Below, one piece after another: positions 1-5,857 of a DNA stretch of 20,259 nucleotides; positions within the stretch are counted from its first letter, which is position 1; each line of letters starts with the position of its first letter. The notes beneath the pieces are model-generated. The model searched no databases and was not told where the DNA came from. It saw only the letters and a list, made by a program, of their open reading frames with translations. Source of the stretch: JBPOJN01 sp052033505 (GTDB lineage: Bacteria > UBA10199 > JACPAL01 > GCA-016699445); assembly GCA_052033505.1 (NCBI GenBank), contig JBPOJN010000075.1, positions 1 to 20,259 on the forward strand. Reading direction: 5' to 3'. Position numbers and translations under genes: made by a program.

Positions 1-146
1 GCGGCCCCGGTGGTCCGCTGTCCGAACAACCTTTGACGACTTCTATAGAAAAAATGGAAATAATTGGGAGAAGAATTTTTAAACGGGAATAAAAAATAAA
101 ATTTTCTCCGACTTCAACTTCAATCAACTCAACAATCGCTCTCAAC

Positions 147-217
147 GCAAGCCGCGCGCCGGTCCTTCGGCCCGTCACGTGGCTTGCAGTCCCGGGAGCG
201 CCCGAGGCGAGCAAGCC
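147..217. repeat. Three alternating copies of a 7-bp inverted repeat
   Basis: The heptamer GCAAGCC occurs at 147-153 and 211-217, and its reverse complement GGCTTGC lies between them at 181-187. The middle arm can pair with either outer arm, so two mutually exclusive hairpins are possible. The geometry resembles attenuators or conformational switches, but no known riboswitch or leader-peptide signature is visible. The arms are short enough in GC-rich sequence that chance is a real possibility. Confidence 0.4.
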
Positions 218-223
218 CCCCGC

Positions 224-244
224 CAGCCCGCCAGAGGCGGACTG
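224..244 (-). terminator. Stable GC hairpin just after the small minus-strand ORF
   Basis: Read on the minus strand, CAGTCCGCC and GGCGGGCTG flank a three-base loop. They form a nine-pair stem with one G-U wobble, starting at the base next to the TGA stop of the ORF at 245-436. The position fits a 3'-end hairpin for the minus-strand unit. However, a G-rich stretch follows instead of a U-tract, so it is not a classical intrinsic terminator and may only stabilise or pause the transcript. Confidence 0.35.
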
Positions 245-436
245 TCAGGTGTCTTGCACGCGGACGGGGAAGCTCGGGTCCCCTCCGGGGATGGGGCGCG
301 AGGCCCGCGCCTCCTTAGCCCCGCCTCCAATAAACTGTGCGGGCCGGGGTTGCCTCGGGTAGTTGTTCAGGTTTGATTTGAAGGCGCGTGCGAGGCGGTA
401 CAGGGTTTCTAAGAGGATGTTCCGTTCGGCCGTCAT
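245..436 (-). CDS. Small ORF of 63 residues, possibly a truncated gene
   Basis: The ATG at 436-434 overlaps the TGA stop of the upstream oxidase gene as ATGA, the usual sign of translational coupling in an operon. The first 26 residues or so (MTAERNILLETLYRLARAFK and on) look like an ordinary amphipathic helical protein start. From about residue 27 the sequence turns Pro/Gly/Arg-rich and runs into the GC-rich patch, ending at a TGA directly followed by a hairpin. I recognise no family. One reading is that a second operon gene kept its start but lost its body by deletion or insertion of the GC-rich sequence. The other is that the ORF is fortuitous. Confidence 0.25.
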   Translation of the reverse strand: MTAERNILLETLYRLARAFKSNLNNYPRQPRPAQFIGGGAKEARASRPIPGGDPSFPVRVQDT

Positions 437-2025
437 CGTGTCTTTTTGGAGATCAACTTTTCCGGATTGAGGAGGTTATCCGGGTCGAGAGCTTGTTTGA
501 CTTGCCGCAGGACGTCCAATCCCAGCGGCGACTGCTCTTCCTTCATCCAGCGGCGATGGTCGTAGCCGACCCCATGATGATGGCTCAGGGTTCCTCCGTG
601 TTTGAGAATGACCTCCGTGGCCAGGGTTTTGATTTCGTTCCATTGTTCCAGCTCGGCTCCTCTTCTTTGCTTTCCGATGAAGGTGAAATAAAGCGAGGCT
701 CCGTCCGGGTAGGCGTGGGACAGATGACACCCGAAGAGGAGGGGTTCCCTTTGTTTTCCTTTTGTAAAAGCCTTTTCCATGGACCGGTGAATCTCATCGA
801 GACGGGACCATTCCGCGGCCGTTTCCAGGGTGTCGATCAAAAGGCCTCGGTCCAGCAAATCATCCCGGAGATAAGGAAGCTCGAACCGTCCTTTTTTCCA
901 TTCTACGCCGAAGGACTCCGGCGCCGGGACGCCTCCGCTTTCGAGAAGGATTTGTCTTAGCGGCCCCATGTGACGATCGACCTCTTCTTTCGTCCCTTCT
1001 ACGACGAGAAGGAGAAAGCTTGCGTTGTCCGCCGTCCGCCCGAAGAGGGTGGTTTCCCGGGGATCCGAGAGACGGATGACGCTGGGCTTAAGTCCGTTCT
1101 GCATGACTCTCCGGATGCCATGGATTCCCGATTCGAAATCGGGGAAGAAAGCGGCGAGTCCTTCCTCGGCTTCCGGCGATCTTTGGACCTTGACGGTCGC
1201 CTCCGTGATGATCCCGTAAAGGCCCTCCGAGCCGATGAGGATTTCCTTCACCGAAGGCCCCGTGGCCGAGGCGGGGACGTTCCGGGTTTCCAAGATCCCC
1301 TTCGGGGTATGAACCTTGAGAGACACGACCATGTCCTCGATCTTCCCGTACTTCGTCGAATTTTGACCCGCGGAGCGGGTGGCGACCCAGCCTCCCAGGG
1401 TGGAAAACTCGAAGGATTGCGGAAAATGGCCCAGCGTGAAGCCCTGGCCGTTAAGAAGGGATTCGAGACGAGGGCCCAGAACCCCCGCTTGGAACGTGGC
1501 CGTTCCGGACACCGCATCGAGAGCGAGCAGCTGGTCTAAGGATTTCAGATCGACGACGACGATCGGTTTGTTTTTTGGTCCCAGGCATTCCGTGCCGCCC
1601 ACAACGCCCGTTCCCCCGCCGAAAGGAACCAGGACGAGGCCGTACCGTCGGGCCGACGCGAAGAGCGGTTTTAAGTCCGCTTCGCTTTGAAGATGCAAGA
1701 CGCCATCGGGATACCGATCGAGACTTCCTTGCCGCAACCGGATGAGATCGCGGTAACTTTTTCCGGCGGCATGTCTCAACCGGTCGAGACGATCGAGAGA
1801 GAGGCCTTTGAGGCTCCATTGCCGGATAAAGGACGGCGGGAGTCTTGGAGGAGGGATTTTCAAACTTTCGAATGGCGGCGGAGTTCGGCATTCGGATTCC
1901 GTTTCAAGACCGAGGGCTTTGTTGATCGTCCGGAGGAAGCTCCCGGACGCATCAGGGTCGAAACGATGCTCCGGATCTCCCCAACTCCAATAGCACGATT
2001 TTCCGATATCTTTTCGGAGAGCCAT
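433..2025 (-). CDS. FAD-linked oxidase, alkyl-dihydroxyacetonephosphate synthase-like
   Basis: This 530-residue flavoprotein belongs to the vanillyl-alcohol-oxidase superfamily and is most like alkylglycerone-phosphate synthase (AGPS), which swaps the acyl chain of acyl-DHAP for a fatty alcohol to make ether lipids. Evidence includes an N-terminal Trp-rich segment with WSWG at residues 13-16, the FAD pyrophosphate loop PFGGGTGVVGG at 134-144, and the motif GGWVATRSAGQNSTKYG at 211-227. A TEATVKV-type strand follows, and an HHH triad lies in GGTLSHHHGVG near the C-terminus. Triple His is typical of AGPS and is needed for activity in the eukaryotic enzymes. D-lactate or glycolate dehydrogenase-like members are the alternative. 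I chose the ATG at 2025 over an in-frame one at 2142 because GAGGAAGG lies four bases upstream and the extra 39 residues run through a palindrome. It is divergent from the Crp-family gene. Confidence 0.85.
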   Translation of the reverse strand: MALRKDIGKSCYWSWGDPEHRFDPDASGSFLRTINKALGLETESECRTPPPFESLKIPPPRLPPSFIRQWSLKGLSLDRLDRLRHAAGKSYRDLIRLRQGSLDRYPDGVLHLQSEADLKPLFASARRYGLVLVPFGGGTGVVGGTECLGPKNKPIVVVDLKSLDQLLALDAVSGTATFQAGVLGPRLESLLNGQGFTLGHFPQSFEFSTLGGWVATRSAGQNSTKYGKIEDMVVSLKVHTPKGILETRNVPASATGPSVKEILIGSEGLYGIITEATVKVQRSPEAEEGLAAFFPDFESGIHGIRRVMQNGLKPSVIRLSDPRETTLFGRTADNASFLLLVVEGTKEEVDRHMGPLRQILLESGGVPAPESFGVEWKKGRFELPYLRDDLLDRGLLIDTLETAAEWSRLDEIHRSMEKAFTKGKQREPLLFGCHLSHAYPDGASLYFTFIGKQRRGAELEQWNEIKTLATEVILKHGGTLSHHHGVGYDHRRWMKEEQSPLGLDVLRQVKQALDPDNLLNPEKLISKKTR

Positions 2026-2029
2026 AGAT

Positions 2030-2037
2030 CCTTCCTC
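2030..2037 (-). promoter_or_regulatory. Shine-Dalgarno that fixes the oxidase start
   Basis: On the minus strand GAGGAAGG precedes the ATG at 2025-2023 by four bases. It is a strong ribosome-binding site and is the main reason to place the AGPS-like start here and not 117 bases further upstream. Confidence 0.7.
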
Positions 2038-2040
2038 GGT

Positions 2041-2067
2041 AACATCTACGCATTTTGCGTAGATGTT
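2041..2067. promoter_or_regulatory. Perfect 12-bp inverted repeat in the oxidase leader
   Basis: AACATCTACGCA (2041-2052) and TGCGTAGATGTT (2056-2067) are exact reverse complements separated by TTT. The repeat lies just upstream of the ribosome-binding site of the minus-strand oxidase, outside the coding sequence when the ATG at 2025 is used. A perfect 24-base match is very unlikely by chance. It could be an operator for a dimeric repressor or an mRNA hairpin controlling translation. It has no U-tract that would make it a terminator in the sense of the oxidase transcript, and it matches no operator consensus I can name with confidence. Confidence 0.7.
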
Positions 2068-2147
2068 TTCCCGATGGGGGTTTGGGGGAGAATCGGGATT
2101 CGCCCCCAACTTGAGCCGCAGCATCCGGCTTTGCCGGTGCAAGGCGG

Positions 2148-2153
2148 ATTAGA
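2148..2153 (-). promoter_or_regulatory. Possible -10 element for the oxidase gene
   Basis: On the minus strand the hexamer reads TCTAAT, one mismatch from TATAAT. A start about seven bases downstream, near 2139-2141, would put the centre of the palindrome at 2174-2187 about 40 bp upstream. That is close to the -41.5 spacing of class II FNR-activated promoters. The hexamer is common by chance, so this rests mainly on the spacing. Confidence 0.3.
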
Positions 2154-2173
2154 GGATTGTTTTTCCCTTGGAT

Positions 2174-2187
2174 ATGATGACGATCAT
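2174..2187. promoter_or_regulatory. FNR/NNR-like palindrome between the divergent genes
   Basis: The sequence ATGAT-GACG-ATCAT is a perfect palindromic pair of five-base arms and matches the FNR/ANR/DNR consensus TTGAT-N4-ATCAA except at the outermost base of each half. It lies between the oxidase gene and the FNR-like regulator gene, so it could control either one or autoregulate the regulator. The match to TGAT-N4-ATCA is exact. Confidence 0.6.
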
Positions 2188-2206
2188 GTAGAAAGCTAAT
2201 TCCCCT

Positions 2207-2253
2207 CACGAGAGCTTTCTTGCGAAAATGAATGGAACATGATGACTCTCGTG
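2207..2253 (+). repeat. 8-bp inverted repeat spanning the regulator start
   Basis: CACGAGAG (2207-2214) and CTCTCGTG (2246-2253) are exact reverse complements around a 31-base loop that contains the ATG at 2232. In the mRNA this could partly enclose the initiation region if translation starts at 2232. The long loop makes the fold weak, and it may be coincidental. Confidence 0.3.
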
Positions 2254-2969
2254 GCCCGATGCAGAAAGCCTTAAAACCGGAATGTCACTCCTGTTCCTCT
2301 CGTCTCTTGGGTGTGCTTTGCAGCCTCCAAAGCGAAGCCCTCCAGGAATGCAATCAGCATAAAACCGTCAACGCGTACAAAAAAGGTCAGATGCTTTTTT
2401 ATGCGGGAAATCAGGCCTACGGGCTTTATTGTCTCTTTTCCGGTCAGGTGAAACTCTACAAGACCGGTGTTGATGGACGGCAACAGATCGTGCGGATCGC
2501 CGGGCCCGGGGATCTTTTAGGGTATCGTTCGCTTTTCTCAAACGAGCCTTATACGGCGACCGCGGAAATTCTCGAGGATGCGACCATTTGTTGCATCGAT
2601 AAAAACACTTTTTTCCCTCTTCTCTCCAAAAATCCGGACATGGCGCTCGATATCATCAAGAAGCTTTCGAAAGAGCTGCGGCAGGCGGAGGACATGGCGA
2701 CCAGCATCGCCCAGCGCTCGGTTCGTGAACGGATGGCCGAGCTTCTCCTGATGCTCCGAGGGACTTATGGCAAACCCTCTCAAAAAGGAGTCCGGATCGG
2801 TCTCCACCTCTCGCGCCAAGAATTGGCCGAGATGGTCGGCATCACTCAAGAGACGGCGATTCGACTCCTTTCGGAATTTAAAAGTGACCGAATGATCGAG
2901 GTCAAGGATCGCGAAATCACGATCGTCGATTCCGAAGCACTCCTGAAAACGGCCCGGCTCGAGAATTAA
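2232..2969 (+). CDS. Crp/Fnr-family transcription regulator, FNR-like
   Basis: This 245-residue protein has a cyclic-nucleotide-binding-type beta-roll (about residues 25-140), a dimerisation helix and a C-terminal winged helix-turn-helix (about 185-235). It likely senses oxygen, redox state or NO and regulates the adjacent anaerobic genes. Cysteines stand at 18, 21 and 30 (CHSC then GVLC) and at 120-121, a layout close to the four ligands of the FNR [4Fe-4S] cluster, although the gap after the second Cys is eight residues, not five. The recognition helix reads TQETAIRLL, keeping the Glu and Arg that contact the TGA half-site, with Ile where FNR has Ser. The ATG at 2259 is an alternative start that leaves all cysteines in place; neither start has a clear ribosome-binding site. 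DNR/NnrR-type NO sensing is the alternative role. Confidence 0.85.
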   Translation: MEHDDSRGPMQKALKPECHSCSSRLLGVLCSLQSEALQECNQHKTVNAYKKGQMLFYAGNQAYGLYCLFSGQVKLYKTGVDGRQQIVRIAGPGDLLGYRSLFSNEPYTATAEILEDATICCIDKNTFFPLLSKNPDMALDIIKKLSKELRQAEDMATSIAQRSVRERMAELLLMLRGTYGKPSQKGVRIGLHLSRQELAEMVGITQETAIRLLSEFKSDRMIEVKDREITIVDSEALLKTARLEN

Positions 2970-2970
2970 C

Positions 2971-2984
2971 CTGATCAGAATCAT
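2971..2984. promoter_or_regulatory. FNR/NNR-like palindrome upstream of the nar gene run
   Basis: CTGAT-CAGA-ATCAT matches TGAT-N4-ATCA exactly and the FNR consensus TTGAT-N4-ATCAA in eight of ten defined positions. It lies in the 70-base gap between the regulator gene and the 3040 gene, the only gap longer than 50 bases before the nar-act series. It is therefore the best candidate control site for the whole operon. A weak -10-like TAAAAT lies at 3022-3027, which would place the site nearer -57 than -41.5, so the promoter geometry is unsettled. Confidence 0.6.
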
Positions 2985-3039
2985 ATCCCCTCCTGTTCCC
3001 CGTCATTTGGCTTTCGAAAAATAAAATTACTCTCGCGCG

Positions 3040-3378
3040 ATGCATTGGGATTTCATCTCCTCTCTCGAGAGCCAATGGGAGACTGTGCGCAGGGAAGGAC
3101 AACCGTTGTCTTTTCGGAAGGGGCAGGTCTTATTCTATGAGGGTCATTACCCTTACGGTTTATTTGTCCTGATGAGCGGCCAGGTGTCTTTCACGCGGGA
3201 AGGAATCCCGAGCGGCGACGATCACAGATGGCCTTTCTTGAAAAGAGAGGCGATAGGCGTCGAGGCTCTCGTGAAAAATGAAGCCTACTGTTGCACCTGC
3301 ACGGCGGTTCGAGACTGTCAGGCGGTCTTTCTCTCGAAGACGCAGTTGGTACCGTTTTTGAAAAAAGAAGAAAAATAA
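3040..3378 (+). CDS. Stand-alone Crp-type sensor domain lacking a DNA-binding domain
   Basis: This 112-residue protein is essentially one cyclic-nucleotide-binding-type beta-roll. The segment FRKGQVLFYEGHYPYGLFVL lines up with the beta-roll of the preceding regulator (KKGQMLFYAGNQAYGLYCLF), and NEAY lines up with NEPY, so the two are probably paralogues. It stops at FLKKEEK, where the dimerisation helix and helix-turn-helix would begin. The porin gene follows after 14 bases, so there is no room for a lost domain in another frame. Extra cysteines (CCTC, then C at RDCQ) sit near the place of the second cysteine cluster of its neighbour. It could be a co-sensor or a heterodimer partner that blocks the full-length regulator, or a degraded copy. 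No strong ribosome-binding site precedes the ATG. Confidence 0.65.
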   Translation: MHWDFISSLESQWETVRREGQPLSFRKGQVLFYEGHYPYGLFVLMSGQVSFTREGIPSGDDHRWPFLKREAIGVEALVKNEAYCCTCTAVRDCQAVFLSKTQLVPFLKKEEK

Positions 3379-3379
3379 A

Positions 3380-3386
3380 AGGAGGA
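3380..3386 (+). promoter_or_regulatory. Strong Shine-Dalgarno of the porin gene
   Basis: AGGAGGA lies seven bases before the ATG at 3393. It is close to ideal and stands out against the weak ribosome-binding sites of the genes on either side, which suggests that the porin is made in higher amounts than its operon partners. Confidence 0.7.
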
Positions 3387-3392
3387 TAGTTT

Positions 3393-4571
3393 ATGAGTCG
3401 AAGAGGTTGGATGACAGCGGTGTTTATTGCCGCTCAGTTTTTGATCGTCGGTTCGGCAAAGGCGGCGATTGAGGGTGGATACAAAGAAGGGCTCTATCTC
3501 CAAACGGAAGATGGAGATTACCAGCTGAAGACAAAATTTTTTCTTCAGTTGCAGCACCAGTTTTTGAACGTCGAAGGGCAGGGGAAGACGAATAGTTTTC
3601 AGGTTCGGCGCAGTCGCGTTTATTTCCTGGGCCATGCTTTTAACCCTCAGTTTACGTATCAATTCGAGCTGGAGCTGGCGAGCGGTCTGACGAACAACGT
3701 CTCGAGGGGGATCGCCGAGACAGGGCCTAACTTAAGAGATGCGTGGATTAATTACGACTTTGAACGCGGCATCGAGATACGGGCGGGTCAGTTTAAAGTG
3801 CCGTTCAATCTTGCGGAGTTGATTCCGGACTCGAAGCAACAGTTCGTCGATCGCTCCATCGTCAATGACGCCCTCGGGTATAGCCGGGACATCGGTCTCG
3901 ATGTCCACGGGCGCGTGATCGATAAACGGCTCGAATATCATGCCTTTATTTTTAACGAAGGTTTGAATGGAAATAAATTCAACAACACCAACGACATGCT
4001 CTTCGGCGCGCGTATCGGTTATAATTTTCTCGGCGATCATGGCTATACATCGGCCGATACGGATGATTCGGAGGAGGCTCAGTTGATGGCAGGATTGGGT
4101 GCGACCTACAATCGCGTGGGAGCCCCGAAGCAATCTTTATTCGCCACGACCGGCGATGTGGCTTTTCGTTACAAGGGATTTTCGACGATCGGGGCCCTCT
4201 ACTATCTGCGCAATCAAACGGGAAAGACCAACACCTTGGCCTTCGAAGGACAGGCCGGTTATTTCATCGTCCCGAAACATTTCGAAGTCATCGCCCGATA
4301 TGGCGGGGTGATTCCGACGGCGGCGGGGATTGCGAATGGGTATGAAGCGGGTGGAGGAGCGAACTACTACTTCTACGGTCATCGTCTGAAGCTCATGGTG
4401 GATTATGCCCTCTTGATGAATAGTCCGTTGGTGCTTGGCAATAGCTCTGTCGTGCCGCCCGTCGCTGCCGTGGCGGGTCCGAGGGCTGTCATTGTTACGG
4501 GCGGAGCGCCAGGATTTGTGCAAAATCAGAACGATCATCGCGTGAGGACTCAATTGCAGGTTGTCTTTTGA
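3393..4571 (+). CDS. Outer-membrane porin of the phosphate-selective porin O/P type
   Basis: This 392-residue protein has a Sec signal peptide (residues 1-25; positive MSRRGW start, hydrophobic core, cleavage after AKA) and ends in QLQVVF, the terminal Phe typical of outer-membrane barrels. The stretch around FKVPFNLAELIPDS and then VDRSIVNDALGYSRDIG, with repeated alternating hydrophobic strands, matches the Porin_O_P family. Those proteins form anion-preferring channels, so at the head of a nitrate-reductase gene run the natural guess is entry of nitrate or exit of nitrite. That is inference from context. It follows the HTH-less sensor by 14 bases and overlaps the next gene by four bases, so it is part of the same transcription unit. 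Confidence 0.8.
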   Translation: MSRRGWMTAVFIAAQFLIVGSAKAAIEGGYKEGLYLQTEDGDYQLKTKFFLQLQHQFLNVEGQGKTNSFQVRRSRVYFLGHAFNPQFTYQFELELASGLTNNVSRGIAETGPNLRDAWINYDFERGIEIRAGQFKVPFNLAELIPDSKQQFVDRSIVNDALGYSRDIGLDVHGRVIDKRLEYHAFIFNEGLNGNKFNNTNDMLFGARIGYNFLGDHGYTSADTDDSEEAQLMAGLGATYNRVGAPKQSLFATTGDVAFRYKGFSTIGALYYLRNQTGKTNTLAFEGQAGYFIVPKHFEVIARYGGVIPTAAGIANGYEAGGGANYYFYGHRLKLMVDYALLMNSPLVLGNSSVVPPVAAVAGPRAVIVTGGAPGFVQNQNDHRVRTQLQVVF

Positions 4572-5812
4572 CGACCCGACTTCCGGCATTTCAGAAGAGT
4601 CAGAGGGAGCCTCTCGATCCCTACCGGGTCTGGTTTCCGATCGGATGGTTTTTCGGTGTCGTGGGCGTTTCTCTTTGGCTGCTTCTGATCACCGGGGTCA
4701 TCTCTTTTTATCCTAAAGACATGCACGCCGACCTCATGATGGGAGGTTTCCTTTTTCTTTTTTCGGCCGGTTTTTTGATGACGGCCCTTCCGCAATTTAC
4801 AGGCAGTGTTGGAATGCTCGCCCGGGAGTGGATTATCTTCGGCGGGCTGACCTGTTTATTGTTCGCGGCATCCCTCCTGCAGGACCGATTTCCCTTTCAT
4901 GTCATTCTTATTTTGAGTTTTCTCTTCCTGATTGGATTTTTTCTTGGACGCATTTGGACGAGAACGGCCCTTCCGCCGCCGCCGCTTGTGTTTTCGTTGA
5001 TAGGTCTGATTGTTGGAGTGGCGGGACTTGTGTTGATGGCCGTTTATGAAAAAACAGGACAGACCGAGACCCTCCTGTCTTTAGGAAAACTTTTTTTCTA
5101 TCAAGGCATGCAGCTTTTTCTGGTCTTGGGCGTCGGACTCTTCTTAATCCCGAATCTCTTCGGCAATTTCGCTTGCTCGCCGCCGCCTCAAAAGGCGCCT
5201 CAAAAGGCGAAATTTTCTTTTTTGAGATCCATCCCAAAACCTTTTTGGGGGATTGCCGCTCTCATGGTAGGATCTTTTGTTTTGGAAGCGGTTTCCGGAA
5301 AGATTTATTTGATCGTTGCCGGTCGCATGATGAGGGCTTCGATTTTTTCTTTGGTTGCCCTTCATGACTGGAAGATTTTTCGTCTTCCACGTGTGCGTTC
5401 GACGGTCTCCATCGGTCTCTGGATCTCTTGTTGGCTTCTTGCGGGAGGCCTGTGGCTACAGGTCGTTGCTCCCAACGCAGATCTTCATGTGAGACATTTG
5501 AGTTACATCGGAGGGTTCGGCCTGATGACGTTTGCGATCGCTACACGCGTGATATTGGCGCATGGAGCCCACGACTTGAGGATCGAAAAAAAATCTCTTC
5601 TTCTGAAATTCACCATCGGCTTGATCGTTATGGCGGCGCTAACACGGGCGATCGCCCGCTTTTTGCCGGAATCGTACTACTGGCATCACTTGGGTTATGC
5701 CGCACTGGCTTGGCTCGTCGCCTCATTTCTGTGGGCTTGGCTCTGTCTTCCTAAAATATTTTTCCTCGGCCCTTCGGTCGGGCCACATGATGAAGATCAT
5801 ATGGTCCGTTGA
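4568..5812 (+). CDS. nnrS: NnrS-like multi-pass haem/copper membrane protein
   Basis: This 414-residue protein is almost wholly hydrophobic, with about 12 predicted membrane helices. It carries NnrS hallmarks: HADLMMGGFLFLFSAGFLMT near residues 53-72 followed by ALPQFTG, and VRHLSYIGGFGLMTFAIATR plus the nearby HGAH in the C-terminal half. NnrS proteins are tied to nitric-oxide metabolism and relief of nitrosative stress and occur with denitrification genes; their chemistry is not settled. The start is TTG at 4568, overlapping the porin stop, with GCAGG upstream; no later Met gives a plausible protein. A cytoplasmic or periplasmic loop near residues 207-214 contains a duplicated PQKA. Its place next to nar genes suggests that NO arises during nitrate respiration in this organism. 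Confidence 0.8.
   Translation: MTTRLPAFQKSQREPLDPYRVWFPIGWFFGVVGVSLWLLLITGVISFYPKDMHADLMMGGFLFLFSAGFLMTALPQFTGSVGMLAREWIIFGGLTCLLFAASLLQDRFPFHVILILSFLFLIGFFLGRIWTRTALPPPPLVFSLIGLIVGVAGLVLMAVYEKTGQTETLLSLGKLFFYQGMQLFLVLGVGLFLIPNLFGNFACSPPPQKAPQKAKFSFLRSIPKPFWGIAALMVGSFVLEAVSGKIYLIVAGRMMRASIFSLVALHDWKIFRLPRVRSTVSIGLWISCWLLAGGLWLQVVAPNADLHVRHLSYIGGFGLMTFAIATRVILAHGAHDLRIEKKSLLLKFTIGLIVMAALTRAIARFLPESYYWHHLGYAALAWLVASFLWAWLCLPKIFFLGPSVGPHDEDHMVR
5185..5208 (+). repeat. Tandem duplication of a 12-bp unit inside nnrS
   Basis: GCCTCAAAAGGC is repeated twice, head to tail and without mismatch. It keeps the frame and encodes PQKA twice in a hydrophilic loop between membrane helices, so it looks like a harmless recent slippage or duplication. 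Confidence 0.6.
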
Positions 5813-5857
5813 TGCGCGTCATTTTACCCTTTTCGTTTTTCGAACATCCTCACTCCG

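Larger units (their letters stand above)
1..244. other. Non-coding stretch: AT-rich then GC-rich, hairpin-rich
   Basis: I see no convincing gene here. Positions of about 40-130 are strongly AT-rich with runs of A and T, and about 145-244 are strongly GC-rich, so composition changes sharply within a short distance and differs from the even composition of the rest of the window. The GC-rich part holds several short inverted repeats, listed separately. The minus-strand frame is open from 244 to the window edge, but its translation is low-complexity and has no recognisable domain. I compared it by eye with core motifs of SRP RNA, RNase P RNA and tmRNA and found no match. It may be a dispersed intergenic repeat, a small structured RNA, or the remains of a lost gene. 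Confidence 0.4.

Noticed and set aside
145..345. A structural RNA gene (SRP RNA, RNase P, tmRNA) in the GC-rich patch
   Set aside because: None of the diagnostic core motifs of these RNAs could be found on either strand.
179..376. Plus-strand 65-codon ORF in the GC-rich patch
   Set aside because: Pro/Gly/Ala/Arg low-complexity product with no ribosome-binding site; GC-rich sequence yields such open frames by chance.
2026..2142. In-frame N-terminal extension of the oxidase to ATG 2142
   Set aside because: The extension translates through the perfect palindrome, has no family similarity, and the ATG at 2025 has a strong Shine-Dalgarno.
388..2199. Several long plus-strand ORFs (388-960, 970-1539, 1687-2199)
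   Set aside because: They lie antisense to the AGPS-like gene, which has clear family motifs throughout; their translations have no domain and look like mirror-frame artefacts.
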